DNA of 64,000 bases from Verticillium longisporum. Lineage: Eukaryota > Ascomycota > Sordariomycetes > Glomerellales > Plectosphaerellaceae. The position numbers and the translations under genes were made by a program. Location: contig JAETXT010000001.1 in assembly GCA_019188255.1 (NCBI GenBank), positions 3,286,001 through 3,350,000 of the forward strand, written 5' to 3'. The notes under the pieces were generated by a model, which was given only the letters and a program-made list of their open reading frames with translations, searched no databases and was not told where the DNA came from. This document shows, one piece after another, positions 34,212-45,766 of the stretch (positions are counted from its first letter, which is position 1; each line of letters opens with the position of its first letter).

Positions 34212-37200
34212 CTATCTTCGCGTCATGGCTGCAGCGGCTCCGGCGGAGGCGAGATCCTGCTTGGCACTGACGCTCCTTCCTGCCGCCCTCGGCAGGTTGC
34301 TCGCGCCAGTCGATATGCTCCCCGTGCCGGTGCTCGTCTGCTTGATAGCCGCCACATGCACGGCGCCTGTAGCCCCAGAGGTCCGGCGAACCGGGCCTGA
34401 CACGGGCTTGTGCGGGCTGACACCAGTGGCCTCACGAGCCCGCAGCGTCGGTCCGCCTTTGATGCCGAGTCCAGGAGGCTCGGGAAGCGGCCTAGGGGCC
34501 GATGCCGTGTTGTGGCGCTTGGCCGGAGAGGCGTCGCGCGCGGGTATCCGTGGGGCCGGTGCGGTAGCCTTCCTGCCCGTGATGAACTCGTGATAGATGG
34601 CGTCTTCAGGTTTCAAGCGACGGTCAGGATCCCACCGCAGACACCTTGTCAAAAAGTCGAGGAACGGTTCGTCGTCGCACTTGATGGCTTGTTGCAGCGT
34701 CTTTGACGAGGGACGGCGTCTCCGGCCCTTGGAGGACACCGTGAGGCGAGGCTTGCCCATGGAGTCAAAGAACAACTTCTTCCTGGTGCTCTTCTCGATC
34801 AGGTGCTTCTCTGGTGGGCCAAACACTTCCATGATGCATGCCAGTTGTTCTTGCTCGTTCTCACCGGGGAAGATGGGAACACCAGTGTACAGCTCCGCCA
34901 GAATACAGCCGACGCTCCACATGTCGATGGGCATGCCGTATGTCATGCCGAGAATGACCTCGGGGATCGGTAGAAGCGCGACTGGATGTAGGTGTAGACC
35001 TTTTCGTTTTCGAAACAGCTGGAGCCGAAATCGATGACCTTGAGTTCCGTGTGGAGAGGGTGACGCAGGAGGATGTTCTCGGGCTTCAAGTCGCAGTGGA
35101 TGACCTTGTGCTGCTTCAGCATGACCAGAGAGCTCAGCATCTGTTTGGTGAAGCGCCGGATCATCTTGAGAGAGAAGCCGCGGAAGGCATTGACCTTGAT
35201 GAACTCATAGAGGTTCATGTCCAAGAGCTCGGTGGAGATGCAGAGGTGTCCTCGGAAGTAGAAGCTGTGGGTAAAGTTGACCATGCTGTGCTTGTTCTTG
35301 GGGTCCTTGACGCACGTGTTAGTTTGATGGTAATTCATGTCAACAGCCGGACGAGAAAGAAGACGTACCCATTCGCGAAGCTTTTGCAGGATGTTAACTT
35401 CGACGAGAGCTTGTTGATGGAACCTCTTCTTATTGCGGATGATCTTGACGGCCACCAGAACACCCGTCTTGTGGTCAATACACCTGACGACCTGTCCGAA
35501 ACTTCCCTTGCCCAGGATATCAATGATCTCGTACCGGAATGCGAGGTGGTCGCCAGGGACAATGGTGTAATCGCCCCGTTCGTCGTCATAGCCAAAGTTG
35601 GGCTTGTCGGACTGCAGGTCGCCCACCACTTTCTGCGCGTTCTGCGTCCCGCAAAAGTAAACATCGCTGTAGTCAATTATCTCACCCCGCTCATAGAGAT
35701 TCAGCATGGCTATCCTGATGGCCTCATGAGGCCCGACCCTCTCCTTGGGCGTGGCGCGCTTCTTGAGTGCGTCAAGCGTCCGGGCGGCAATCTCGGTTTC
35801 CTTCCTCCTCGAACCCAACTTTCGAATTTCCTCTTCTGCGATCAAGTCGTCCTTGTCGAGATCTGCGGTCCATGGATCGTTGGCCCGCATGGTGGCGGCA
35901 GAAGCCTTGGGCCTGAGGATCTTCTGCATTACCGACGCATTGCGAGGCATTGGTTGGGTACGTTCTTTCGGCGCATCGCTGGACGATTCCTTCCTAGGGG
36001 TGCTCGTGCCAGTCTGGGCCCAGTTGTCGCTCTTGGTCCGGTCGTGCCCGAAAGTCTGCAGGCTAGATGCTGAGCTCTTCCGACGCCGGCTTTCGAGGTA
36101 GGTGCCAGTGGACTTGGGGGTTCCGACGTTGGGGCTCGACGTGTTGACGACGCTGCCGAGGTTGCCGACAGTGGCAGAGATGGGGATCCGCGGCGGGGGC
36201 ATGCTGTCTTGTCGCACGCTTGGCTCTGTCGGCTTGGCCATCGTAGCTGCAGGTTGGGCGGTCCCGTTCTTGGAGGCACTTCGCTTCCACGATAGACTGA
36301 GTTTCCGGCGGAGCGAGCTCATGGAGGAAGGTGTGGGAGGTTCCTCGGGGTCGGAACTCGGTACGGGTGACTTAGGCTTGGCCGCCTTGACTGGCTTTTG
36401 CGGGCGTGGGCCCGAAGGTTTGCGCTGGGGGCTCGCCTCAGGAATGGGTTCAGTGAGGTTGCCGATATCGCCCGTCTTTGGTCTCGTGATGAACGCAGCG
36501 TCGGGGTCGTTCTTGGGCACAGACGATGACAAGAACGGCGACATGCTAGGCTTGCGACGCGTCTTCTTGGTCATGCCCATCAGAGACTCGGAAGAGCTCC
36601 CTCCATCGGCACCGGACGCACTGTCGAGTCGGCTGTGATTCACCGTGCTACTGCTGCGAAGGTTCGGGAGATCAATCTTCTCGTCATTGTGGTTGCGCGA
36701 GAAGAAGCTGCTCTTCGAGGCCGTCATGGGCGTCGATGGCGTCTTGGCGAGGATGCGCGAGGGGGGAGGGCTCAGATTCCTGTCGGAATGCCCCGCCTGC
36801 AGAGCTGCTACTTTAGCGGCAGTGGAAGGATTCAGAGGGCCGACCGTGATGGGCGGAAGGCGCATGCCCGGGGGATTCCTCTTGGTGACGGGTGGATTCG
36901 CCTTTTTGTCTCCCTCGACGGGTATGGCAGCCGTCGATTTTCGTGTGCTGGCTTTCCGTCCTACCTTGTTGATGGGCTCGAGCGCAGGGGGAATAGAGAA
37001 GCTGCCAGTAGAGTTGCTATGAATACTGCTGGCATCGGCTGCCAGATTGGCCCTTCTCTTGTCCATGAAGGACATGTCGACGGTTGATTCTTTGGGGGAC
37101 TCGTACGCTTTCGGGATGGCGGGAACCGGGGCACGTCTTCAGCATCCTCACCGGCATTGTTGCCGTGAGAGTGAGACGTCAATGACTTGGGTGCTGGCAG

Positions 37201-38670
37201 GCGTGATGTAGACCCCGACTGTGGGATGCGTGGCTGAATCGAGCCAGTCGATGTCCTGACAGTGTTGAAGCTGTTCGATGAACCAATCGACAGGCCGGAG
37301 CTGTACGACTTTCTATTGATATCGGGCGTCGTTCGCGACGATGACGGAGTGGCCGAAGCCTTTCGGGGGATCATGGAGGGCGATCTCGAGTGCTCGCGCG
37401 GCTCCAGAGGCGGCGGAGGGGGTGCATCGGCGTTGTGGTTCAGGCTCTGGGGCTGATGCGTCGAGAGACGCTTCATTCGCCGGGTGTCAGTAGGACTAAT
37501 GGTCCGGGCGCCGAGGCCGGTAGCATGCGATGAGTGAGGCATGCCGGGCATGATAGAGGCACGCTTCTGGCTCGCCGTAGACTGCGCGGAGCCGGTGGCA
37601 ATGCTTCCCCTGCCTGCGCCGCGGGGCGACCGTGGCGAGAAGGCGGCCGACAGACGGTTGTGTTCCGGTGTCATGAAGTTTCCTGCGGTCAGGCTTGCCG
37701 AGTTTGTTCGAGGTAGCGGCGGCCCGATGGACCTGGCCTTTGCAGTGCGAACGTTGGTAAACGTACGAGTCGTGTCAAAGCTGCTGTTCATTGTTCCGTC
37801 AGTCGAGGTGCGCGTCGAGTCAGCACTGCTGCCGGCGTTCGATATCAGACTCGGCCGCCGCTTCTGGCCGGGCCGAGAGGCATAGTCTCCGTCCAGAATG
37901 CCGGGCCCGATCGATTTCCTGGGAGGTTTCGCAATGTTGCTGTTAGAGACGGGGGTAGTGGCTCTGTCGGCGGTTCCTCATGGCGGCGGGGCCGTCGGTG
38001 CGGCGAGCACCCCACCGCCACCACCACCACCAGACGAGGCCGACATGGTGGATGAAATGCTCGTCTGTCGGGTCGACGTGCTGGGTCGCCTGAGTATGGA
38101 GCCGGACCGCCCCGGGCGCGAGACGGGGAGCGCGTTTCCAGCGGCTCGGGGCGTGCTGGCACTGGGAAGAGCGGTGGGTGGTTTTTCAGTCATGGTGCCC
38201 GACTCGAGGATGCTGCCCTGGCCGGTGGGTGATGGGAACTGGGTCAGCTTGAAGTCGGTGGACGCGGACTCGAGGCTGCTCTGGAGATCGTCAAAGCTCA
38301 CAGAGGGCAAAAAGTCGTAGGCGCCCGTCGAATCTCCGCCGTCTTGAACAGAAGGCCCATTCCCCCCACCGAACGCAAACAAGGGGTGGCCGTTGGTCGT
38401 CGAGGTGCTCAGCATTGAGGCGTCGACTCGTGGCTCTTGGAAGGAGTGTGGTTCGTTCGGATTCGAAAGATCCCTGATACTGGAGAAGCACAAAAAAAAG
38501 AGGAAGGGTCAGTCAAGGTTCGCGGGAAGGGGCAGCCGTCGATGCAGGCACGGAGGTTGAAAGGGGGGGGAGAGGGGCCCTTGGCATGTCGATGAAGGAC
38601 AGACGTACTGTTTGGTCGGCGAGAAGCTGGCTGGTCTAGGTCCAGCCGGTGGTCTATACTCCTTGACCAT
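34212..38670 (-). CDS. DYRK-family protein kinase, Pom1-like
   Basis: Exons 38609-38670, 35369-38479 and 34212-35305 (introns of 129 and 63 bases). With two missing bases restored this is 1423 codons. A long disordered Ser/Pro-rich N-terminus (about 900 residues) precedes the kinase: GKGSFGQVVRC, VAVKIIRNKKRF, HCDLKPENILL, DFGSSC, and the DYRK activation-loop YTYIQSRFYRSP. In S. pombe, Pom1 forms polar gradients that set cell size and growth polarity; a polarity or septum-placement role is inferred. Breaks: one C missing at GGGG 34962-34965, right after FYRSP; one base missing near 37118-37123; and an in-frame TGA at 37978-37980 after a Gly-rich stretch. The 63-base intron at 35306-35368 is in frame, so retention would insert 21 residues into the kinase domain. 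The start at 38670 (MVKEYRPPAG) was chosen by splice phase. Confidence 0.88.
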
Positions 38671-39728
38671 GTGGATTGAGTGCCGCACGGTAGGAGGCAG
38701 AGCATGCGGGCGTGGGAAGGTTTCGTTTTCGTTTTCGTCGAGAAGGGTCGGAGGGAGGAGGGTTGGGAAGGGCGGTGCGACAGGCGGTATGGTATGGCGG
38801 GCGCCTGTACCAAACTCAGTCCTGTCAGGGAGCTGAGTGCATCCGAAAGGCTAGCTCATTCCGAACACACGAGGATTGGAAAACAGAGAGGCCGCCGTGT
38901 CGTGGGGGAGGGGATGGGACACGGGCGGTGTGTCTGTTCAAGAAGTTGATTGACAGTTGAAGTGTGTGAAGGTGGTCGGTCGTGGTTGTTTTGCGAAGTC
39001 GGGTAGGGTCGAGCAAGACAGTACAGCACTAGCTGGCTGGCGGGCAACTGGCCGGCGGGCGACTGGCAGACGGCTGGTGCTTGTGCTTGTGCTTGTGCCT
39101 GGGCTGGGCTCGGGTTCAGACTCAGGCTCGAGTTCAGGCTGTCAACGGGCGGCACACAGTCGAGCGGCAGGGGGGGTGGGGAAGGAAGGAGACTAAGGTA
39201 CCTACATGGCAGGTGGCAGACGGCAGGTGGGAGACAGGTACCGTGGAGTCCAAGACAGGAGAGACAGACACAAGACACAGACACGGGCGGTGGGCAGGCA
39301 AGAGGTAAGGTCAGGCGGTGGGGGAAGGAGCCAGTGGACCTGGCGAGGTTGCTGCTGTGCTAGTGATACAGTGCTTCTGTGCAGTTGCCATCAACAAGAG
39401 GTACCTCGGGCCGCAAGGTACAACCCCCTCCGCAACATGGTTGATCCGAGTGGCAGACAGAAGCGGGCTACCATGTCCCGACAGGCCAGGGTCCGACAAG
39501 TACCTCTGCCGCAGAAGCACCCACCCCACGGGAAGCCCTCTCGAAGCCCATCGCTTCCACTAAAGCACCTGAGCCCATCTCTTCCACTAAAAGTAGGTAC
39601 CTGAGCAACGCCAATCTCATTCCATTGCCCCATTCCCTGCAAGACCCCGTCGCACTATTCGGAGAATATCTCCTACAGAAGGGCCGTACAGGCACAAGAG
39701 CCAGCTGTCGGACGAAGTGAGACCTGAG

Positions 39729-39730
<2 letters not shown>

Positions 39731-39786
<56 letters not shown>
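39731..39786 (+). repeat. (TC)28 dinucleotide microsatellite
   Basis: Twenty-eight uninterrupted TC units, upstream of the divergent kinase gene. The length is likely to vary between strains. Confidence 0.97.
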
Positions 39787-39788
<2 letters not shown>

Positions 39789-41856
39789 CTTCGGGCTGCT
39801 CCTCTACTGCGCGCTCGACTGATCACACGGCGCCTCTGGCCACCTGCCCCAAGGGACCTATGATGGGGCCTTCTCATGCCTGGTTGTTCCATCAAGGACA
39901 GATGCAGACGGATCCCTTGGCGGTGCAGGGGCACAGGCAAATCTAGCAAGACCCCGTCTTGGCCCCTTCAGGCACCAGACTTGCCAGACTGCCGCAAGGG
40001 GGTTAGGCGGCGGCCGCCGCGGCGTATTGGGAAATGGCACTCCTTTCCCAGCACATGACATCGTGTGCCTCCATCGGCGCCCCCCTCTGACGCGCTGCTG
40101 CAGGTGGGAGAGTACTGCTGCTGCAAGGCAGGCCGTCTCCTGGGGCACCCATCTGGGCCGGACGACTAAGATCGTGGCAGATCGAATGCGCTCGAGCGAT
40201 GAGGGTGTGGTGTATGGCGTGCCTTTCAGGGGGGACTGTCAGGGGCCGGGTAGGGGGGCGAGCGCTGCCCTCAAGTCGTCGTCGTGCAGTGCAGATGCAG
40301 AGGGGGCCAGCAGAGAACGAGAGCCCTGTTCACAACCGGACGAGAGCCCTGTTCACAAACGGCATTCGGAGGACCAATGGGCCAATGAGGGGCGCCAGCA
40401 ACTTTGTTTTGGTCGTCGTTGTTGACTTGCAACCGAATCCCCTTGGAGCACCGTGTCCCCGACGACAGACGGCATGATCCCCTCTATGCGAGCCAGTGAC
40501 AGTGCCGCTGCTGCACACGACGACGTGGAATCCTCACATCGCTCGACTCGCTTCGACCCGACTTGACTCGACTCGACTCAGGTTCCTTCGTGATGCCCAA
40601 AACGCGAGGTCCCGGACCGCTTCCCAATCTAACTACATGCGTCCGGGGCGGACCTGGCCTAGCAACGGATAGTCCGTCGGTAGCCCACAGCGCCCACAGC
40701 GCGTGTTCCCTCGACTTGGGACGACATTTCCTTTGTCTTTCAGGTTATTATGTATACCCACCGCCATCGGCACCGAACAAGAGGCGGGCGATAGGGGCCC
40801 GACTGGGCCATGGTGTGGAGCTGTCAAGTCTGTTTCGGCCAACAACGGGGATGGATCAATGTTGTGTTATGGGGGTCTTTCGTTCTGTCGACTATCAAAC
40901 AATGCGAGCCTGACGCCTACCATTCCCGGGATGATGGGCGGAGGCGAATATCCACCGACAACGTGGGCCAAATGATAGCCTCATTCGGCAAGATTGGCCA
41001 GAGATTGCGCGAATGAAGATTGAACTTTGTCCAGAAGGAGGGAGGCAGACTGCCACTTTCTCCGGTGTCTCGTCAATCTGCTTGTTTGTCGATCTACCAA
41101 CGAGGCAGCATCACATTGTTGCGGCGATCCGACGGTTGACAGTTGGCAGTCGACAGGCGGGGGACGGCACGAATGCTGGCTGACGTTGTCTTGCTGATCC
41201 GCCAACATGCATGGACGGATGGAGACGAGACTCACTGCTCTGGATTGGCGTCTGTTGCATCATGCCTGAGGTCGACGTTGATGATCCTTGTCGCCTCCTT
41301 TTCGGGTGCAGACGCACAAACACGCAAAAATCTGATCAGAGTTCACGGTGATCGTCTGACAATCTTCTTCACCCAGTCGTGCGAACAAGGAAAGGCATGT
41401 GTGTGCCAGATGAGGAGGCAAATCTCCTGTGGGAGCCCCCTGTGTTTCACTGGCGGCGGACAGGGGGGCGCGGTTCTCCCTGCAGCCGCAATTGTTTCTT
41501 CTCGCGGAATTGGAAATTTTTAGGGGTCCTGGGGCCAAGCTTGTAGGCGGGCGGCCAAGGTTCATCTCACCGATGTACCTAGCTATGAGAGATTGACATC
41601 AACAACGAGCTCCCGGATCATGCGAAGCCGAGCGAGGCTGACGAGCCACCCTCATCGGAGGAGGCCTGTACATGTAAGGTACTGCGTGAGAGAATGGAGC
41701 TCATGGGCTTCTTTGCAAGTTGGCATGGGCATCTCCTGAAAATGGCAGGACGGTGGCCCTTCTCCCTTCTTGCGCTATCAGTGCACTGGCCAAGGCTCCC
41801 CACTGAACAGTGCCCTGACTTGCCTGTGAGCGCCGAAGGCCTGAAGGACCTGGGTA

Positions 41857-41908
41857 CCTAGGTACCTGCCTAAGGTACCTAAACCTAGGTACCTGCCTAA
41901 GGTACCTA
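41857..41908 (+). repeat. Two 25-base direct repeats built of TACCTAGGTA-like palindromes
   Basis: 41857-41881 and 41884-41908 are identical. Each contains CCTAGG, GGTACC and CCTAAGG elements, so the block can fold on itself. The neighbouring bases up to 41930 continue the pattern. Confidence 0.85.
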
Positions 41909-42265
41909 ACAGCTAAGGTAGGTAGGAGCAGAGAGGACGCTGACAAAGATGTCGGCGACGGTGATGTCAGTCAGCTCGGGCCACAGCTCGCGTCACATGC
42001 GTCCCCTCATGGCCGAACCTCCAAGTCACAACCTCGTCAACCGCCCCTTCTCGTTTCCATTCTCGCAGAACCGACAGCAAAAAAATCGTGGGTGGAAGAA
42101 CGGCTTGCTCACAAGAGGTTGACCGGCTGATTCTCGACAACACCCGCCGTGCCGCATCTCGGAATGATGACTTGATCCAGAGGCTGCTCTCTTCGTCTTC
42201 AGCATTTCACCCCACCACCATTCCTGATCGAACATACGCGCTCACACGCGCTGTATCTGGCCATC

Positions 42266-42384
42266 ATGGACGAATACACCACAGACCTCTTCATCCCGCG
42301 TCAGGACTCGCCAGAGCCCCCTGCTCATCATGACCATGTTTTCGACGAGCAGACTCCGTCAACACCTCCACGTCCACAGCAGCG

Positions 42385-42415
<31 letters not shown>

Positions 42416-43927
42416 TCCCAGCACGACGATCAAAACGCCAGCGACACCTCGCCCTTGTCGGGTCGCAAAGGCTTTCGCGGCCGCGTAGCTGGTGCCGCCC
42501 TGACGAAGAAGCATAGCATACAGGATCGTCTCGTGGAAAAGTTCGCCCCCCTTCCCGCTGCTTTCTCTCTTCGCAAGACCTCTGGGCTGACCCTTCCCCC
42601 CCAGGCTCTTGCAACAGGTCATGCCCGACACGGAAGGTATCAGCGCCGGCGATGATCCGCTCGCCGACGGCATACCCTCCGACAAGAAGCCCGCATTTGC
42701 TGAGCGGCCCAACTTCAACATCACGACAATGTCCAACAACTTCCGACGCTTCAACGCCCGCATTGGCGTCGTCTTCCAGTTCCAGGCCCAGGCCACGCGC
42801 CTCGTCACATGGCAGCATCCCACCCACACGCTGTCCTTCCTCTCCGTCTACACATTTGTCTGTCTCGACCCCTATCTCGTCGTTGCCCTGCCGCCGGCCA
42901 TCTTGTTGCTCGCCGTCTTCATCCCCTCCTTCCTCGCCCGCCACCCGGCGCCGCCCTCGGGCACCCTCTCCTCCGAGCAGTCCTTCGGCTACTCCCCGCG
43001 CGGCCCGCCCCTCGCCCCGGCCCCGACTGTCAAGCCTGTCAAGGAGCTCTCCAAGGACTTCTTTCGCAACATGCGCGACCTGCAGAACGTCATGGACGAC
43101 TTTTCCAATGCCCACGACCGCATCATCGCCCTCTTCCAGCCCCTGACCAACTTCTCCGACGAGCCCCTCTCGTCCTCTCTCTTGCCGGCCTCACCCTCGC
43201 CGCCCTTGCCCTCACCATCACGGCCGCTCTGCTGCCGTGGCGCTTCATCTTCCTCCTGCTCGGCTGGGCCGCCCTCTTCCTCGCCCACCCCACCATCGCG
43301 ACGTCCCTGACGACGGCCCACAAGGTGCACGTCGCGCCGCACGAGCGCCGCGCCGTCAGCTCCCTGCGCGCCTTTGCCGCGCGCGACACCATCCTCGACT
43401 CGGCCCCCGAGACGCGCGAGGTCGAGATCTTTGAGCTCCAGCGCGCCGCGGCCGCCTCGGGCGAGTGGGAGCCCTGGCTCTTCTCGCCCTCGCCCCACGA
43501 CCCCCTCTCGGCGCCGCGCATCGCCCACCACCGCCCCGTCGGCGCCCGCTTCTTCGAGGACGTCCGCCCGCCCGACGGCTGGGTCTGGAGCGAGAAGAAG
43601 TGGGCCCTCGACCTCTGGAGCCGCGAGTGGGTCGAGGAGCGCATCATCACGGGCGTCGAGGTCGAGACGGAGGGCGAGCGCTGGGTCTACGACATGTACG
43701 ACGAGCGCGAGGCCGCCGCCGCCCGCGCCGCCGAGCGCATGCCCGCCGATGACGACGAGGGCGGGCCCGCCGACGTTGTCGACTGGAGCGTCCGCGGCCG
43801 CAAGGTCGTGCCGCTGCCGAGCTGGGAGGAGGGCGACGACGGCGAGGGCCGCCGCGGCGAGTGGCGCCGCCGCCGGTGGGTGCGCCTCGTCAAGAGGCGG
43901 GCCCGCACCGGCAGCGAGAGCGCGTAG
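42266..43927 (+). CDS. Dysferlin-domain integral peroxisomal membrane peroxin (Pex24/Pex28-30 family)
   Basis: Exons 42266-42540 and 42605-43927, with a 64-base intron in phase 2 that joins RLVEK to LLQQVMPDTEG. The product of 533 codons has a Gln-rich N-terminus, a Pex24-type core with hydrophobic membrane segments (TLSFLSVYTFVCLDPYLVVA; LALTITAALLPWRFIFLLLG) and a C-terminal DysF domain (PPDGWVWSEKKWALDL, then GERWVYDMYDE). Members sit at endoplasmic reticulum/peroxisome contacts and control peroxisome number and size. One base is missing between 43170 and 43184, after FSDEPLSSS. Coding GC content is very high in the second exon. Which of Pex28, 29, 30 or 24 it corresponds to cannot be decided here. 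Confidence 0.87.
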
Positions 43928-44561
43928 GACGAGAATCGGACTGTTTTTACTTCATGGGCGTTTAGCGTAGCTTTTTGTTGTACCGGAGGGATGGCCATCA
44001 CATGACATGAGATCACGGGACCATGGTGTCAATACTGTATCAACATGAACATTTGGCATGAGTGATTTCGATTGAAAAATGTCCGCCAAAGCTGCATTCT
44101 GCATTCTGCCCAAACTCTCCTGACATGAACACCTGCCCAGTCTCACACGAGACACGTCACGAGACCCAGGTCCAAGCAAAGTATCAAAGGTATCATAAGC
44201 TCGTCGCCTGCCCAGCCATACCCCCACCCCCTTCGATGCGCCTGCTCGAGAGGACGCTTCTCTGCCCACTATTCTGCTGACATGTCGTAAAGATGCCTGA
44301 CAGCGCCTGTGAAATCATGGCTCTCAACCCATATGCGCTCTTGGTTTGGGCGAAAGAGTATGAATAAAAGGCGCGGGGAAAAAAAATGAGTAAAGAAAAA
44401 AATCGGCCTGTACATTCCTTCCCGCTCTCCTTCTCATGTCAAACCCGACCGTTGCCCAGTGCTGGTGATTGGTGTGACCGCAAATGTGTACCACCCGGAA
44501 CGCTGCAGATCCGGGTTTGATCTTCCTGGACCTCTCCGAAACTCTCCCCAGACGGCGTCTC
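43928..44561. other. Intergenic region between convergent genes
   Basis: About 0.63 kb of 3' flanks of the peroxin and the prenyl synthase. An A-rich tract lies at 44380-44402 and a direct CTGCATT repeat near 44090-44110. Nothing else is seen. Confidence 0.5.
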
Positions 44562-45766
44562 CTACACGCACATCTTGTCGAGGATGACCTGGATCCCCGC
44601 GCCAAAGGTGCCCGACTCGTCAATCTCGCTGACGAGTTTCCTCGCGCGCGCAATGAGCACGTCAATCACCTGGCGCGTGTACTCGAAGGAGCCCGTCCGC
44701 TCCATAAACGAGACGGCGTAGCGCTTGACCTCGACATCCGACGTCTTCTGACCTAGAATGTTGATGAGCTGCAAGTTGCCCGGGTCGGTCCGGATGGAGT
44801 GGATGACGGGAAAGCTGAACTTGCCCTCAGTCAGGTCTTCGCACATGCCCTTGTTGTTAGAGTACTCTTTGCTGTTGAGGTTCATGTAGTCATCGCGGAT
44901 CTGGAAGACCAGTCCAAAGACATTGACAAGAGGGACGCAGTCGACGTGACGGCGCGACTCGGCCTGCATGAGCTTGATGCCGAGGCGGAAGAGGCCACCA
45001 GTCTTGTTGCCGACCATCTCGAGGTAGTCATCCTCGGTCGGGCAGGTGAGCGTATCACGCCAGTAGAGATCCATACCCTGGCCACGGTGCAGGTTGACGA
45101 GCTCCTCGGTGAAAATGTTGATCGTCAGGGTTGTTGAGCTTCTGGAGCTCCTGCAAAGCGCAAAAGTAGATGTAGTTGGCCGAATTGATCGTTTGTGGAA
45201 CGCCGAAAATGTTGTGCGCCACGGGAAGACCTCGGCGCAGGGAACTCGAGTCCTCGACGTCGTCTATGAGCAGACTGGCCGTGTGAAGCATGCCGACAAC
45301 CTTGTTGATCACCACGAGGCTCTCGTGGGGCACATCGAGCCAGGCGTTGAAAGCGTTGATGACCTGCGAGCGAAAGTCTTTGCCGGGCTGGGCAATGAGG
45401 TAGTCATACGGACCGGCAACAACTCTCTCCTTTTCCTCAGGCCACGGGCGCGTGCTCGTGACGTTGAGGTCTTGGGTCGCATAGCGGTTGGGGTCAGGAG
45501 GCGGGGGCGGCTTCATGGTGACGGTGAAGGAGGTGGTCTGCAAGTTCGAAGATGCGATGGCGGGTCGATGAGGATACCTTCTGATTCTGTGAGAGCCAGT
45601 CGCTTTCAGGGACGGGGCGAAGTACAGATTTAGGAGGAATATGTCCTAGGGTGCCGTTGCCGGTGGAAGAGGTTCGTGGAGGAATGGCGTTGGGTGAGGC
45701 AAGTGCGGCGCTGAGAATGGAGGGGCCAGAGAAGGGAGGTGAACCGGCGTTACTTGAAGGCGACAT
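44562..45766 (-). CDS. ggs1: Geranylgeranyl diphosphate synthase
   Basis: Trans-prenyltransferase that makes C20 diphosphate from farnesyl and isopentenyl diphosphate, for protein prenylation, carotenoids and other terpenoids. Exons 45578-45766 and 44562-45537. The intron 45538-45577 is only 40 bases but has a clean GTATCC...TTGCAG and preserves phase. Motifs: [16 protein letters not shown], the first aspartate-rich motif in [39 protein letters not shown] and the second aspartate-rich motif in [10 protein letters not shown]. The frame breaks near 45119-45126 (between LNNP and FTEELVN), by one extra or two missing bases; correcting gives 388 or 389 codons. There is no terpene cyclase or P450 beside it, so it is probably the primary-metabolism enzyme. 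I chose the start at 45766 for its context (AAAACCATG); an upstream ATG is at 45826. Confidence 0.9.

Larger units (their letters stand above)
38671..42265. other. Intergenic region between divergent kinase and peroxin genes, 3.6 kb
   Basis: No supportable gene. It contains GTGCTT repeats at about 39078-39100, TACCT/AGGT clusters near 39190-39245, a 56-base TC microsatellite at 39731-39786 and a duplicated 25-base palindromic block at 41857-41908. Promoters of the kinase (left end) and the peroxin (right end) should lie here. Confidence 0.5.

Noticed and set aside
42376..42416. CAG repeat as a separate microsatellite feature
   Set aside because: It lies inside the peroxin's first exon and encodes its Gln-rich segment.
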